Source: Streptomyces sp. GESEQ-4
GTDB taxonomy: Bacteria > Actinomycetota > Actinomycetes > Streptomycetales > Streptomycetaceae
Assembly (NCBI RefSeq): GCF_017948455.1
Contig: NZ_JAFFSU010000002.1
Span: 310,001-374,000 of the forward strand
Reading direction: 5' to 3'
Length of the DNA stretch: 64,000 nucleotides
The notes below the pieces were generated by a model. That model did not search any database and was not told where the DNA came from. It worked only from the letters and a program-made list of their open reading frames with translations. A program made the translations under genes and the position numbers. Below are positions 41,169 to 49,620 of this stretch, piece by piece; the first letter of the stretch is position 1; each line of letters begins with the position of its first letter.

Positions 41169-43682
41169 TCACAGCTGGCCGACGTCGGTGACACGGACGA
41201 TCGCACGGCCTTCCGCGTCGGAGGCGGCGAGATCGACCTCCGCGCTGATGCCCCAGTCATGATCGTCGTTCGGGTCGTCGAAGATCTGGCGCACGCGCCA
41301 CAGGCCGTGCTGCGGTTCCTCCTGGATGACGAGCAGCTTGGGGCCGCGGGCGTCGGGGCCGGTGCCGAGGTCGTCGTACTCGTCCCAGTACTTGTCCATC
41401 GCCTCGCCCCAGGCGTCCGCGTCCCAGCCGGACTCCGCGTCCATCTCTCCCAGCTCCTCGACCTGGTCGAGGGCGGCCAGCTCGACGCGGCGGAACAGGG
41501 CGTTGCGGACCAGGACCCGGAAGGCGCGCGCGTTCGCGGTCACCGGCTTGACCTCGTCGGCCTTCTCCTGGGCCTCCTCGGCGGTCATCTCCTCCGGGTT
41601 GGCGAGCTGCTCCCACTCGTCCAGCAGGCTGGAGTCGACCTGGCGCACCATCTCGCCGAGCCACTCGATCAGGTCCTGCAGATCCTCGGACTTGATGTCG
41701 TCGGGGATGTTGTGGTCGAGGGCTTTGTAGGCGGAGGCGAGGTAGCGCAGGACGATGCCCTCGGTGCGTGCCAGCTCGTAGAAGGACACCAACTCCGTGA
41801 AGGACATGGCCCGTTCGTACATGTCGCGGATGACGGACTTCGGCGACAGCGGGTGGTCGCCCACCCAGGGGTGGCTCTTGCGGTAGGTGTCGTAGGCGTG
41901 GAAGAGCAGCTCTTCCAGAGGCTTCGGGTACGAGATGTCCTGGAGCCGCTCCATGCGCTCCTCGTACTCGACACCGTCCGCCTTCATCGCGGCCACGGCC
42001 TCGCCCTTCGCCTTGTTCAGCTGGGCGACGAGGATCTGCCGGGGGTCGTCCAGCGTCGACTCGACGACGGACACCATGTCCAGCGCGTACGAGGGCGACT
42101 CGGGGTCCAGCAGCTCGAACGCGGCCAGGGCGAACGTGGACAGCGGCTGGTTGAGCGCGAAGTCCTGCTGGAGATCGACGGTGAGGCGCACGATGCGGCC
42201 CGAGGCGTCCGGCTCGTCGAGCTTCTCGACGATGCCGCCGTCCAGCAGCGAGCGGTAGATGGCGATCGCCCGCCGGATGTGCCTGAGCTGCTGCTTGCGC
42301 GGCTCGTGGTTGTCCTCCAGGAGGTGCCGCATCGCCTCGAAGGCGTTGCCGGGCCTGGCGATCACCGACAGCAGCATCGTGTGCGTCACCCGGAAACGCG
42401 AGGTCAGTGGCTCCGGATCGGAGGCGATGAGCTTCTCGAAGGTGTTCTCCGTCCACCCGACGAAACCTTCGGGCGCCTTCTTGCGGACCACCTTGCGGCG
42501 CTTCTTCGGGTCGTCGCCCGCCTTGGCGAGCGCCTTCTCGTTCTCGACGACGTGCTCGGGCGCCTGCGCCACGACGAAGCCCGCCGTGTCGAAACCCGCG
42601 CGCCCGGCCCGCCCCGCGATCTGGTGGAACTCACGGGCGCGCAGCGTGCGCACGCGCGTGCCGTCGTACTTGGCCAGCGCCGTGAACAGCACCGTGCGGA
42701 TGGGGACGTTGACGCCCACGCCCAGCGTGTCGGTGCCGCAGATGACCTTCAGCAGACCGGCCTGCGCGAGCTTCTCCACCAGGCGCCGGTACTTGGGCAG
42801 CATGCCGGCGTGATGGACACCGATGCCGTGCCGGACGTAGCGCGAGAGGTTGCGGCCGAACTTGGTGGTGAAGCGGAAGTTGCCGATCAGCTCGGCGATC
42901 TGGTCCTTCTCCTCGCGCGAGCACATGTTGATGCTCATCAGCGCCTGCGCCCGCTCCACGGCCTGGGCCTGGGTGAAGTGCACGATGTAGACCGGCGCCT
43001 GCTTGGTCTCCAGCAGCTCGGTCAGCGTCTCGGTGAGCGGGGTGAGTTTGTACTCGTAGGACAGCGGCACGGGACGGGTCGCCGAGCGGACCACCGCCGT
43101 CGGGCGGCCGGTGCGCCGGGTGAGGTCCTCCTCGAACATCGAGACATCGCCGAGCGTGGCCGACATCAGGACGAACTGCGCCCGCGGCAGTTCGAGGATC
43201 GGGATCTGCCAGGCCCAGCCCCGGTCGCCCTCCGCGTAGAAGTGGAACTCGTCCATCACGACCTGGCCGACGTCGGCGTTCTTGCCGTCGCGCAGGGCGA
43301 TCGACGCGAGCACCTCGGCGGTGCAGCAGATGACGGGAGCGTCGGCGTTGACGGACGCGTCGCCGGTGAGCATGCCGACGTTCTCGGTGCCGAAGAGTTT
43401 GCACAGCTCGAAGAACTTCTCCGAGACGAGCGCCTTGATCGGGGCGGTGTAGAAGGTGACCTCGTCACGGGCGAGGGCGGCGAAGTGCGCACCCGCCGCG
43501 ATCAAGCTCTTGCCGGACCCGGTGGGCGTCGACACGATCACATTCGCGCCGGAGACCGCCTCGATCAGCGCCTCCTCCTGGTGGGGATAGAGGGTGAGGC
43601 CGCGCTCCTGGGTCCACGACTCGAAAGCCTCATAGAGAGCGTCGGGGTCGGCGGTCGGCGGCAGCTGATCGATGAGGGTCAC
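41169..43682 (-). CDS. Ski2-like DExH-box RNA helicase
   Basis: The 837-residue SF2 helicase has motif I STPTGSGKS, Ia TAPIKALVSEKF, II MDEFHFY (DEFH), III MSATLG, a HHAGMLPKYRRLVE block, IV-V GTDTLGVGVNVP and VI QIAGRAGRAGFD. After ~500 residues comes a long C-terminal region of the DUF3516 type found in actinobacterial members. The start is GTG at 43682. The neighbouring thioesterase gene starts 20 bases beyond its stop on the same strand, so the two may be co-transcribed. A role in RNA turnover is inferred from the family. Confidence 0.93.
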   Translation of the reverse strand: MTLIDQLPPTADPDALYEAFESWTQERGLTLYPHQEEALIEAVSGANVIVSTPTGSGKSLIAAGAHFAALARDEVTFYTAPIKALVSEKFFELCKLFGTENVGMLTGDASVNADAPVICCTAEVLASIALRDGKNADVGQVVMDEFHFYAEGDRGWAWQIPILELPRAQFVLMSATLGDVSMFEEDLTRRTGRPTAVVRSATRPVPLSYEYKLTPLTETLTELLETKQAPVYIVHFTQAQAVERAQALMSINMCSREEKDQIAELIGNFRFTTKFGRNLSRYVRHGIGVHHAGMLPKYRRLVEKLAQAGLLKVICGTDTLGVGVNVPIRTVLFTALAKYDGTRVRTLRAREFHQIAGRAGRAGFDTAGFVVAQAPEHVVENEKALAKAGDDPKKRRKVVRKKAPEGFVGWTENTFEKLIASDPEPLTSRFRVTHTMLLSVIARPGNAFEAMRHLLEDNHEPRKQQLRHIRRAIAIYRSLLDGGIVEKLDEPDASGRIVRLTVDLQQDFALNQPLSTFALAAFELLDPESPSYALDMVSVVESTLDDPRQILVAQLNKAKGEAVAAMKADGVEYEERMERLQDISYPKPLEELLFHAYDTYRKSHPWVGDHPLSPKSVIRDMYERAMSFTELVSFYELARTEGIVLRYLASAYKALDHNIPDDIKSEDLQDLIEWLGEMVRQVDSSLLDEWEQLANPEEMTAEEAQEKADEVKPVTANARAFRVLVRNALFRRVELAALDQVEELGEMDAESGWDADAWGEAMDKYWDEYDDLGTGPDARGPKLLVIQEEPQHGLWRVRQIFDDPNDDHDWGISAEVDLAASDAEGRAIVRVTDVGQL

Positions 43683-43827
43683 GCCCCCATCTTGCCTGCC
43701 CTACTGCCCGATGGGGGAATCGGATGCGGGCCCGAAGATCGCGAACGCTACGCTGTCTCGCCGGCGGAGCGTCAGCGCACCCGGTCAACTGGACAGTGGC
43801 ACACGAGGAATGGGGCGGGCAACGGCC

Positions 43828-44622
43828 ATGATGGGACCAGCACACTCACTGTCGGGGGCCGCGGCCTGGCTAGGCGTCGGAGCGGCGGCGGCCGCGACAG
43901 GGCACACGATGCCGTGGCCGGTGCTCCTGGTGGGCGCCCTGATCTGCGCCGGCGCCGCGCTCGCCCCGGACCTCGACCACAAGGCGGCCACCATCTCGCG
44001 GGCCTTCGGACCGCTCTCACGCGGGCTGTGCGAGATCGTCGACAAGCTCTCGTACGCCGTCTACAAGGCCACGAAGAAGCAAGGCGACCCGCGCCGCTCC
44101 GGCGGGCACCGCACGCTGACCCACACCTGGCTGTGGGCCGTCCTGATCGGCGCGGGCGCCTCGGTCCTGGCGATCACCGGGGGGCGCTGGGCGGTGCTGG
44201 CGATCCTGTTCGCGCACATAGTGCTGGCCATCGAAGGCCTGCTGTGGCGGGCGACGCGTGGATCCAGCGCCGATGTCCTGGTGTGGCTGCTGGCGGCCAC
44301 CAGTGCGTGGATTCTCGCGGGTGTCCTGGACGAGCCGGGCAACGGCGCGAGCTGGCTGTTCACCGAGCCCGGCCAGGAGTACCTGTGGCTGGGCCTGCCC
44401 GTCCTGCTGGGCGCGCTGGTGCACGACATCGGGGACGCCCTGACGGTCTCCGGCTGCCCGATACTCTGGCCGATCCCGGTGGGGCGCAAGCGCTGGTACC
44501 CCATCGGCCCGCCGAAGGCCATGCGGTTCCGGGCGGGCAGCTGGGTCGAGCTGAAGGTGCTGATGCCGGCCTTCATGCTGCTCGGGGGCGTGGGCTGCGC
44601 GGCGGCGCTCAACTTCATCTGA
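43828..44622 (+). CDS. DUF457/YdjM-type membrane-bound metal-dependent hydrolase
   Basis: The ~264-residue membrane protein has six or seven hydrophobic segments and the family's metal-ligand pattern: an early GPAHSLSG, LAPDLDHKA, GGHRTLTHTW and LGALVHDIGDALT. The family is annotated as inner-membrane metal-dependent hydrolase; the substrate is unknown. Adjacent ATGs at 43828 and 43831 and a further one at 43810 make the exact start uncertain. It is divergent from the helicase gene. Confidence 0.85.
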   Translation: MMGPAHSLSGAAAWLGVGAAAAATGHTMPWPVLLVGALICAGAALAPDLDHKAATISRAFGPLSRGLCEIVDKLSYAVYKATKKQGDPRRSGGHRTLTHTWLWAVLIGAGASVLAITGGRWAVLAILFAHIVLAIEGLLWRATRGSSADVLVWLLAATSAWILAGVLDEPGNGASWLFTEPGQEYLWLGLPVLLGALVHDIGDALTVSGCPILWPIPVGRKRWYPIGPPKAMRFRAGSWVELKVLMPAFMLLGGVGCAAALNFI

Positions 44623-44684
44623 ACTCGCCGTCACCAGGCAGGGGCACGGGTCGCCGTGAGCCCGCCCCCGCCTGCCCCGTGCTG

Positions 44685-44942
44685 TCAGCCGCTCTGCCCG
44701 GTGCCGCCGTACCGCTTCTCGAACTTGGCGACGCGGCCCTCGGTGTCCACGGTCCGCGCCTTGCCGGTGTAGAAGGGGTGGCTCTCGGAGGAGATCTCCA
44801 CGTCCACGACCGGGTAGGTCTCGCCGTCGTCCCACTCGATGGTCTGCTCGCTCGTGGCGGTGGACCGGGTCAGGAAGGCGTAGCCGGCGGCGCGGTCGCG
44901 GAAGACGACCGGGTGGTAGTCGGGGTGCTTGTCCTGCTGCAT
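44685..44942 (-). CDS. rpmE2: 50S ribosomal protein L31, type B
   Basis: The 85-residue protein has the type B L31 sequence ([49 protein letters not shown]) and none of the CxxC cysteines of zinc-binding L31. Type B copies usually replace the zinc form during zinc limitation and are often repressed by Zur. The GTACAAGGAG ribosome site fits the ATG at 44942. Only 48 bases separate it from the upstream same-strand DUF5709-like gene, and no AT-rich Zur-box palindrome is visible there. Confidence 0.95.
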   Translation of the reverse strand: MQQDKHPDYHPVVFRDRAAGYAFLTRSTATSEQTIEWDDGETYPVVDVEISSESHPFYTGKARTVDTEGRVAKFEKRYGGTGQSG

Positions 44943-44990
44943 GGCGGCTCCTTGTACGGCACCGGGATCGTCGGCGCGGGGGACGACGGG

Positions 44991-45461
44991 TCAGCCGGGC
45001 AGGGTGTCCTCGTCGACGATGTGCATCGCGGCCTCCTCGGCCGAGGCCGCGGCGCCGTCGATACCGACGTCCGTGGCGACCATGGCGCTCTCCTCGTCCT
45101 CATGCGCTCCTTCGTCGGGGGCCACCAGCCGGCCCGAGCGGACCGCGCCGACCTCGTTGTCCCAGAGTTCCCCGTCGGTGCCCTGGCTGTCTCCGATACC
45201 GTCCCCGTCCGGCTCCGTGAGATCCGGCAGCTCCTCGGCGAGCCGTTGGTCCAGCGTCTCGCCGTGCAGGCGCTCGGCGGCCGTCACATCGGAGCGCTCC
45301 ACCGCCCATGGCCTGTCCGGCGGAGACCAGCCCCGGTCGAGGGGGTCGTCGACACCGTCGTCGACCAGGGTGTCCTGCACGTCCAGCAACCCCGCGTCGT
45401 CCTGGACCTCGGATCCGTCGGGCTGGTAGACGTCGTCTCCCCATCCGTCGGCGCTGTTCAC
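44991..45461 (-). CDS. DUF5709-like acidic protein
   Basis: The 156-residue, strongly acidic, probably largely disordered protein has the repeated feel DDAGLLDVQDTLVDDGVDDPLDRGWSPP-like then EERLHGETLDQRL. From memory it fits DUF5709. GTG at 45461 is the start because GGAGG lies five bases upstream; the longer open frame is not supported. Function is unknown. It probably heads a two-gene unit with rpmE2. Confidence 0.75.
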   Translation of the reverse strand: MNSADGWGDDVYQPDGSEVQDDAGLLDVQDTLVDDGVDDPLDRGWSPPDRPWAVERSDVTAAERLHGETLDQRLAEELPDLTEPDGDGIGDSQGTDGELWDNEVGAVRSGRLVAPDEGAHEDEESAMVATDVGIDGAAASAEEAAMHIVDEDTLPG

Positions 45462-45893
45462 GGGTACCTCCAGGTGACGGGGACGGGCCCGTTCCGACCG
45501 CGGTCGGAGGCGGGCGGCCGGGGCGCGGGGCGCGGGACGCACTCGACCGGAACCGAGCGGTTTCCGGCCGCACTCCGCGAGCCGGTACTGATGTCCAGCC
45601 TTCCACCCCCTTTCGGGACCGCGCAACGGCACGGGAGGGAAGGGAGAGGACTGGGTTCGGCGGGACGGGCCCGTGCGGCCACCCCGCCCGGGCGCGCGAC
45701 CGGCCCGTACGCAGCACGGGACAGCCCGAGGCCAGTCGTCCAGACCGGCCTACGACCAGACGCACCCACCCTTCGCCGACGTCGCGGGTGGAGCGGATGC
45801 CCTCGTGCCGGGCAGGCGGTCACCGGTGCCGTCCCGTCGACGGACGAGGACGGCACCGGCGGTCACGGCTGCCGAACCGGGCAGCTCAGTGGC
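45462..45893. other. 432-base gap between two minus-strand units
   Basis: I see no gene that I can support. The part nearest 45461 must carry the promoter of the DUF5709-like gene; no clear -10/-35 pair stands out. The part nearest 45894 holds the hairpin described separately. The long open frames crossing the gap on both strands are GC-driven. Confidence 0.6.
45823..45859 (-). terminator. Candidate terminator of the ABC exporter pair
   Basis: CCGGTGCCGTCC (45823-45834) pairs perfectly with GGACGGCACCGG (45848-45859) around a 13-base loop, just beyond the 3' end of the minus-strand ABC gene that stops at 45894. Confidence 0.6.
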
Positions 45894-47675
45894 TCACCCG
45901 TGCCAGGACCGCCACAGTGCCGCGTACGCTCCGTCCGCGGCGACCAGCTCGTCGTGGCTGCCCAGCTCGCTGATCCGGCCGTTCTCGACGACGGCGATGA
46001 CGTCGGCGTCGTGGGCGGTGTGCAGCCGGTGGGCGATGGCGACGACGGTGCGGCCGTCGAGGACACGGGCCAGGGACCGCTCCAGGTGGCGTGCCGCGCG
46101 GGGGTCGAGCAGGGAGGTGGCCTCGTCCAGGACGAGCGTGTGCGGGTCGGCCAGCACCAGGCGGGCCAGCGCGATCTGCTGGGCCTGCGCCGGCGTGAGC
46201 ACCGTCCCGCCCGAGCCGACCTCGGTGTCGAGTCCGTCGTCGAGCGCCCGCGCCCACTCGTCCGCGTCGACCGCGCCCAGCGCGGCCCACAGCTCGGCGT
46301 CGGTGGCGTCCGTGCGGGCCAGCAGGAGGTTGTCCCGCAGGGAGCCGACGAAGACATGGTGCTCCTGGTTGACCAGCGCCACATGGGAGCGGACCGCCTC
46401 GGCGGGCATCCGGGACAGTTCGGCGCCGCCGAGGGTGATGTGGCCGTCCCGGGGCGCGTAGATGCCGGCCAGCAGCCTGCCCAGCGTGGACTTGCCCGCG
46501 CCCGACGGGCCGACCAGCGCCAGCCGGGTGCCGGGGGCGACCTGGAGGGACACCTTGCGCAGGACGTCCACGCCTTCGACGTAGCCGAAGTGGACCCGGT
46601 CGGCCCGCACCTCGCGCCCGTCGGGTGACACCTCGGCGTCACCGTCGTCCGGCTCGATCTCCCGGACCCCGACCAGCCGAGCCAGGGACACCTCGGCGAC
46701 TTGAAGCTCGTCGTACCAGCGCAGCATGAGCCCCACCGGGTCGACGAGCATCTGCGCGATCAGCGCACCCGTGGTCAGCTGGCCGACGTCGATCCAGCCC
46801 TGCAGGACGAAGACGCCGCCGAGCATCAGGACCGAGGAGAGCACGGTGACATGGGTGACGTTGATGACCGGGAAGAGCACCGACCGCAGCCACATCGTGT
46901 AGCGCTCCCAGGCCGTCCACTCCTTGATGCGCTGGTCCGACAGTTCGATCCGGCGGTCGCCGAGGCGGTGGGCCTCGACGGTATGCCCGGCGTCCACCGT
47001 CTCGGCGAGCACGGCGGCCACGGACGCGTACCCCGCGGCCTCCGACCGGTAGGCGGACGGGGCGCGCTTGAAGTACCAGCGGCAGCCGACCACCAGCAGC
47101 GGCAGGGCGAGCAGCACCGCGGCGGCGAGCGGCGGCGCGGTCACGACGAGCCCGCCCAGCAGCAGCGCCGCCCACACCACGCTGATCGCCAACTGCGGTA
47201 CGGCCTCGCGCATCGCGTTGGCCAGCCGGTCGATGTCCGTCGTGATCCGGGAGAGCAGGTCGCCGGTTCCCGCACGTTCCAGAACCCCCGGCGGCAGCCC
47301 GACCGACCGCACGAGGAAGTCCTCGCGCAGGTCGGCCAGCATCCGCTCGCCGAGCATCGCGCCGCGCAGCCGCACCTCTCGTACGAACACGGCCTGGAGC
47401 ACCAGCGCGACCAGGAACAGTGCGACGGTGAGCTCCAGATGGAGGTCGCGCGCCTCCTCCGACACCCGCTCCACGAGCCCGCCCAGCAGATACGGGCCCG
47501 CCATCGACGCGAGCACGGCGACCGTGTTGACGCCGATGAGGAGCAGGAAAGCTCGGCGGTGCCGGCGGAAGAGTTCGGCCACATAGGCGCGTACGGTCGT
47601 GGTGGCGCCGACGGGCAGGGTGTTCGCCGTCGTCGGTGCCGCCGGGTCGTAGGCCGGTGGCGCCACGCCGATCAT
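45894..47675 (-). CDS. ABC exporter half-transporter with degenerate signature motif
   Basis: The 593-residue half-transporter has a six-helix exporter membrane domain (~20-340) and an ATPase domain (~370-593). Walker A is intact (VGPSGAGKST), as are the Q-loop VNQEHHVF, Walker B TLVLDEATSLLD with the catalytic glutamate, and the H-loop IAHRLH. The signature LSGGQ, however, is replaced by LTPAQAQQ. Start ATG 47675 overlaps the previous gene's stop (ATGA). It should form a heterodimer with that protein, which has the opposite defect. Confidence 0.93.
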   Translation of the reverse strand: MIGVAPPAYDPAAPTTANTLPVGATTTVRAYVAELFRRHRRAFLLLIGVNTVAVLASMAGPYLLGGLVERVSEEARDLHLELTVALFLVALVLQAVFVREVRLRGAMLGERMLADLREDFLVRSVGLPPGVLERAGTGDLLSRITTDIDRLANAMREAVPQLAISVVWAALLLGGLVVTAPPLAAAVLLALPLLVVGCRWYFKRAPSAYRSEAAGYASVAAVLAETVDAGHTVEAHRLGDRRIELSDQRIKEWTAWERYTMWLRSVLFPVINVTHVTVLSSVLMLGGVFVLQGWIDVGQLTTGALIAQMLVDPVGLMLRWYDELQVAEVSLARLVGVREIEPDDGDAEVSPDGREVRADRVHFGYVEGVDVLRKVSLQVAPGTRLALVGPSGAGKSTLGRLLAGIYAPRDGHITLGGAELSRMPAEAVRSHVALVNQEHHVFVGSLRDNLLLARTDATDAELWAALGAVDADEWARALDDGLDTEVGSGGTVLTPAQAQQIALARLVLADPHTLVLDEATSLLDPRAARHLERSLARVLDGRTVVAIAHRLHTAHDADVIAVVENGRISELGSHDELVAADGAYAALWRSWHG

Positions 47676-49459
47676 GCTGTCTCCTCGATCTCTTCCAGTT
47701 CTTCCCATACGTCGTTCAGGGCGGCCTCGTCGTCGGTCTCGCGGGTGACGACGGCCCGGTACCGGTCCTCCTTGACCAGGAGTTCGCGGTGCACGCCGAC
47801 CGCGGTGACCTCGTCCTCGTGCATCAGCACGACCCGGTCCGCGCGGTCCAGGAGCAGCGGCGAGGAGGTGAACACGACGGTCGTGCGCCCCTGTCGCAAC
47901 TCCTTCACGCCGGTCGCGATCCGTGCCTCGGTGTGCGAGTCGACGGCGGAGGTCGGTTCGTCGAGGACGAGGACTTCCGGGTCCGTCAGCAGCGACCGGG
48001 CCAGCGCGAGCCGCTGCCGCTGGCCGCCGGACAGGGACCGCCCGCGTTCGGTGATCCGGGCGTCCAGCGGGTCCTTGGCGTCGAGCGAACCCTGAAGGAG
48101 CGCGGCGAGGACGTCCTCGCACTGCGCCGCCGCCAGTGCCCGCTCGGCGGCCACGTCACCGGACGCGGGCACGTCGAGCAGTTCGCGCAGCGAACCCGAC
48201 AGCAGCACCGGGTCCTTGTCCTGGACGAGGACGGCCGTTCGCGCCGAGTCGAGCGGCAGCTCGTCCAGCGGCACACCGCCCAGCAGCACCGAGGTGCTCT
48301 CCTCCGCGGGGTGCCCGCCCAGTCGTTCCGCCAGCCGTCCCGCCGCGTCCGGGTCGCCGCAGACCACCGCGGTGAACCGGCCGACGGGAGCGAGCAGGCC
48401 GGTCGCCGGGTCGTACAGGTCGCCGGACGGCACCTCGGCGGCACGCGAGCCGCCCGTGTCCGTGGCACGCTCCAGCGACAGCACGCGCGCGGCCCGCCGG
48501 GCCGACGGACGCGAGAAGGAGTACGCCATCGCGATCTCCTCGAAGTGCCGCAGGGGGTAGGTCAGGACCATGACCGAGCTGTAGACGGTGACCAGTTCGC
48601 CCACGGTGATCCGGCCCTGGCGGGCCAGATGCACGCCGTACCAGACCACCGCGATCAGCAGCAGCCCCGGCAGCAGCACCTGGATCGCGGTGATCAGGGA
48701 CCACATGCGGGCGCTGCGCACGGCCGCGTGGCGTACCTCCTGGGAGGCGCTGCGGTAGCGGTCGAGGAACAGCTCCTCGCCGCCGATGCCGCGCAGGACG
48801 CGCAGTCCGGCGACGGTGTCCGAGGCCAGTTCGGTGGCGCGGCCCGCCTTCTCGCGCTGGATGTCCGCCCGTCTGGTCGCGGGGGGCAGCAGCGGCAGCA
48901 CGGCGATCGCCAGGACGGGCAGGCCGACGGCGACGACCACCCCGAGCGCGGGCTGGTAGACGACCAGGGCGACGCAGACCAGTACGACGGTGACCGCGGC
49001 CGCGGTGAACCGGGACACGGCCTCCACGAACCAGCCGATCTTCTCGACGTCACCCGTGGAGACGGCCACGACCTCACCGGCCGCGACGCGTCGGGTCAGT
49101 GCCGAGCCCAGTACCGACGCCTTGCGGGCCAGCAGCTGCTGGACACGGGCGGCGGCGGTGATCCAGTTGGTGACCGCGGAGCGGTGCAGGAAGGTGTCGC
49201 CGATCGCGTTTCCGGCGCAGGCCAGCGCCAGCAGGCCGCCCGCGAGGGCCAGCCGGGTGCCGGAGCGGTCGACGACTGCCTGGATGGCGAGTCCGACACA
49301 GAACGGCAGCGCGGAGACGGACACGAAGTGCAGCAGCCCCCAGGCCAGCGACTTCACCTGCCCACCCAGCTGATTCCGGAAGAGCCACCGCAGGAATCGG
49401 GGACCCGAGCGTGCGTCCGGCACCCCGGGGTCGGGGTACGGAAGGTCTTGAATCTGCAT
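47672..49459 (-). CDS. ABC exporter half-transporter with degenerate Walker A
   Basis: This 595-residue half-transporter begins MQIQDLPYPDPGVPD. Its membrane domain spans ~30-340 and its ATPase domain ~350-595. The signature is canonical (RSLSGGQRQRLALARSLL) and Walker B is present (VLVLDEPTSAVD), but the Walker A position reads VVCGDPDAAGRLAERL with no lysine, and the H-loop histidine is replaced (VFTSSPLLL). The heterodimer would therefore have one complete ATP site made from the partner's Walker A and this protein's signature. Substrate unknown. ATG 49459 is taken; the longer frame runs into the divergent amidase promoter. Confidence 0.93.
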   Translation of the reverse strand: MQIQDLPYPDPGVPDARSGPRFLRWLFRNQLGGQVKSLAWGLLHFVSVSALPFCVGLAIQAVVDRSGTRLALAGGLLALACAGNAIGDTFLHRSAVTNWITAAARVQQLLARKASVLGSALTRRVAAGEVVAVSTGDVEKIGWFVEAVSRFTAAAVTVVLVCVALVVYQPALGVVVAVGLPVLAIAVLPLLPPATRRADIQREKAGRATELASDTVAGLRVLRGIGGEELFLDRYRSASQEVRHAAVRSARMWSLITAIQVLLPGLLLIAVVWYGVHLARQGRITVGELVTVYSSVMVLTYPLRHFEEIAMAYSFSRPSARRAARVLSLERATDTGGSRAAEVPSGDLYDPATGLLAPVGRFTAVVCGDPDAAGRLAERLGGHPAEESTSVLLGGVPLDELPLDSARTAVLVQDKDPVLLSGSLRELLDVPASGDVAAERALAAAQCEDVLAALLQGSLDAKDPLDARITERGRSLSGGQRQRLALARSLLTDPEVLVLDEPTSAVDSHTEARIATGVKELRQGRTTVVFTSSPLLLDRADRVVLMHEDEVTAVGVHRELLVKEDRYRAVVTRETDDEAALNDVWEELEEIEETA

Positions 49460-49620
49460 GACGTCCCAGTGGCTCGTGTCAGGTCGGAAGGGTGGAGGAC
49501 GGGGGTGGAGGACAGGGTGGGAGGGTGGCAACAAGCCGTGACAGGTTCGCGTCGCACAGTGTCCGAAGGCAAACGGTTTTTTCTTGCGCGGGGCGCCCGA
49601 CTCCCCGTAGAACACCGGCC

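Noticed and set aside
40836..46628. A 1930-codon open frame on the plus strand
   Set aside because: It runs antisense through the tesB, helicase, L31 and DUF5709-like genes and through the end of an ABC gene, all of which have clear protein families on the other strand or frame. High GC keeps antisense frames open; the translation is low-complexity and matches no domain.
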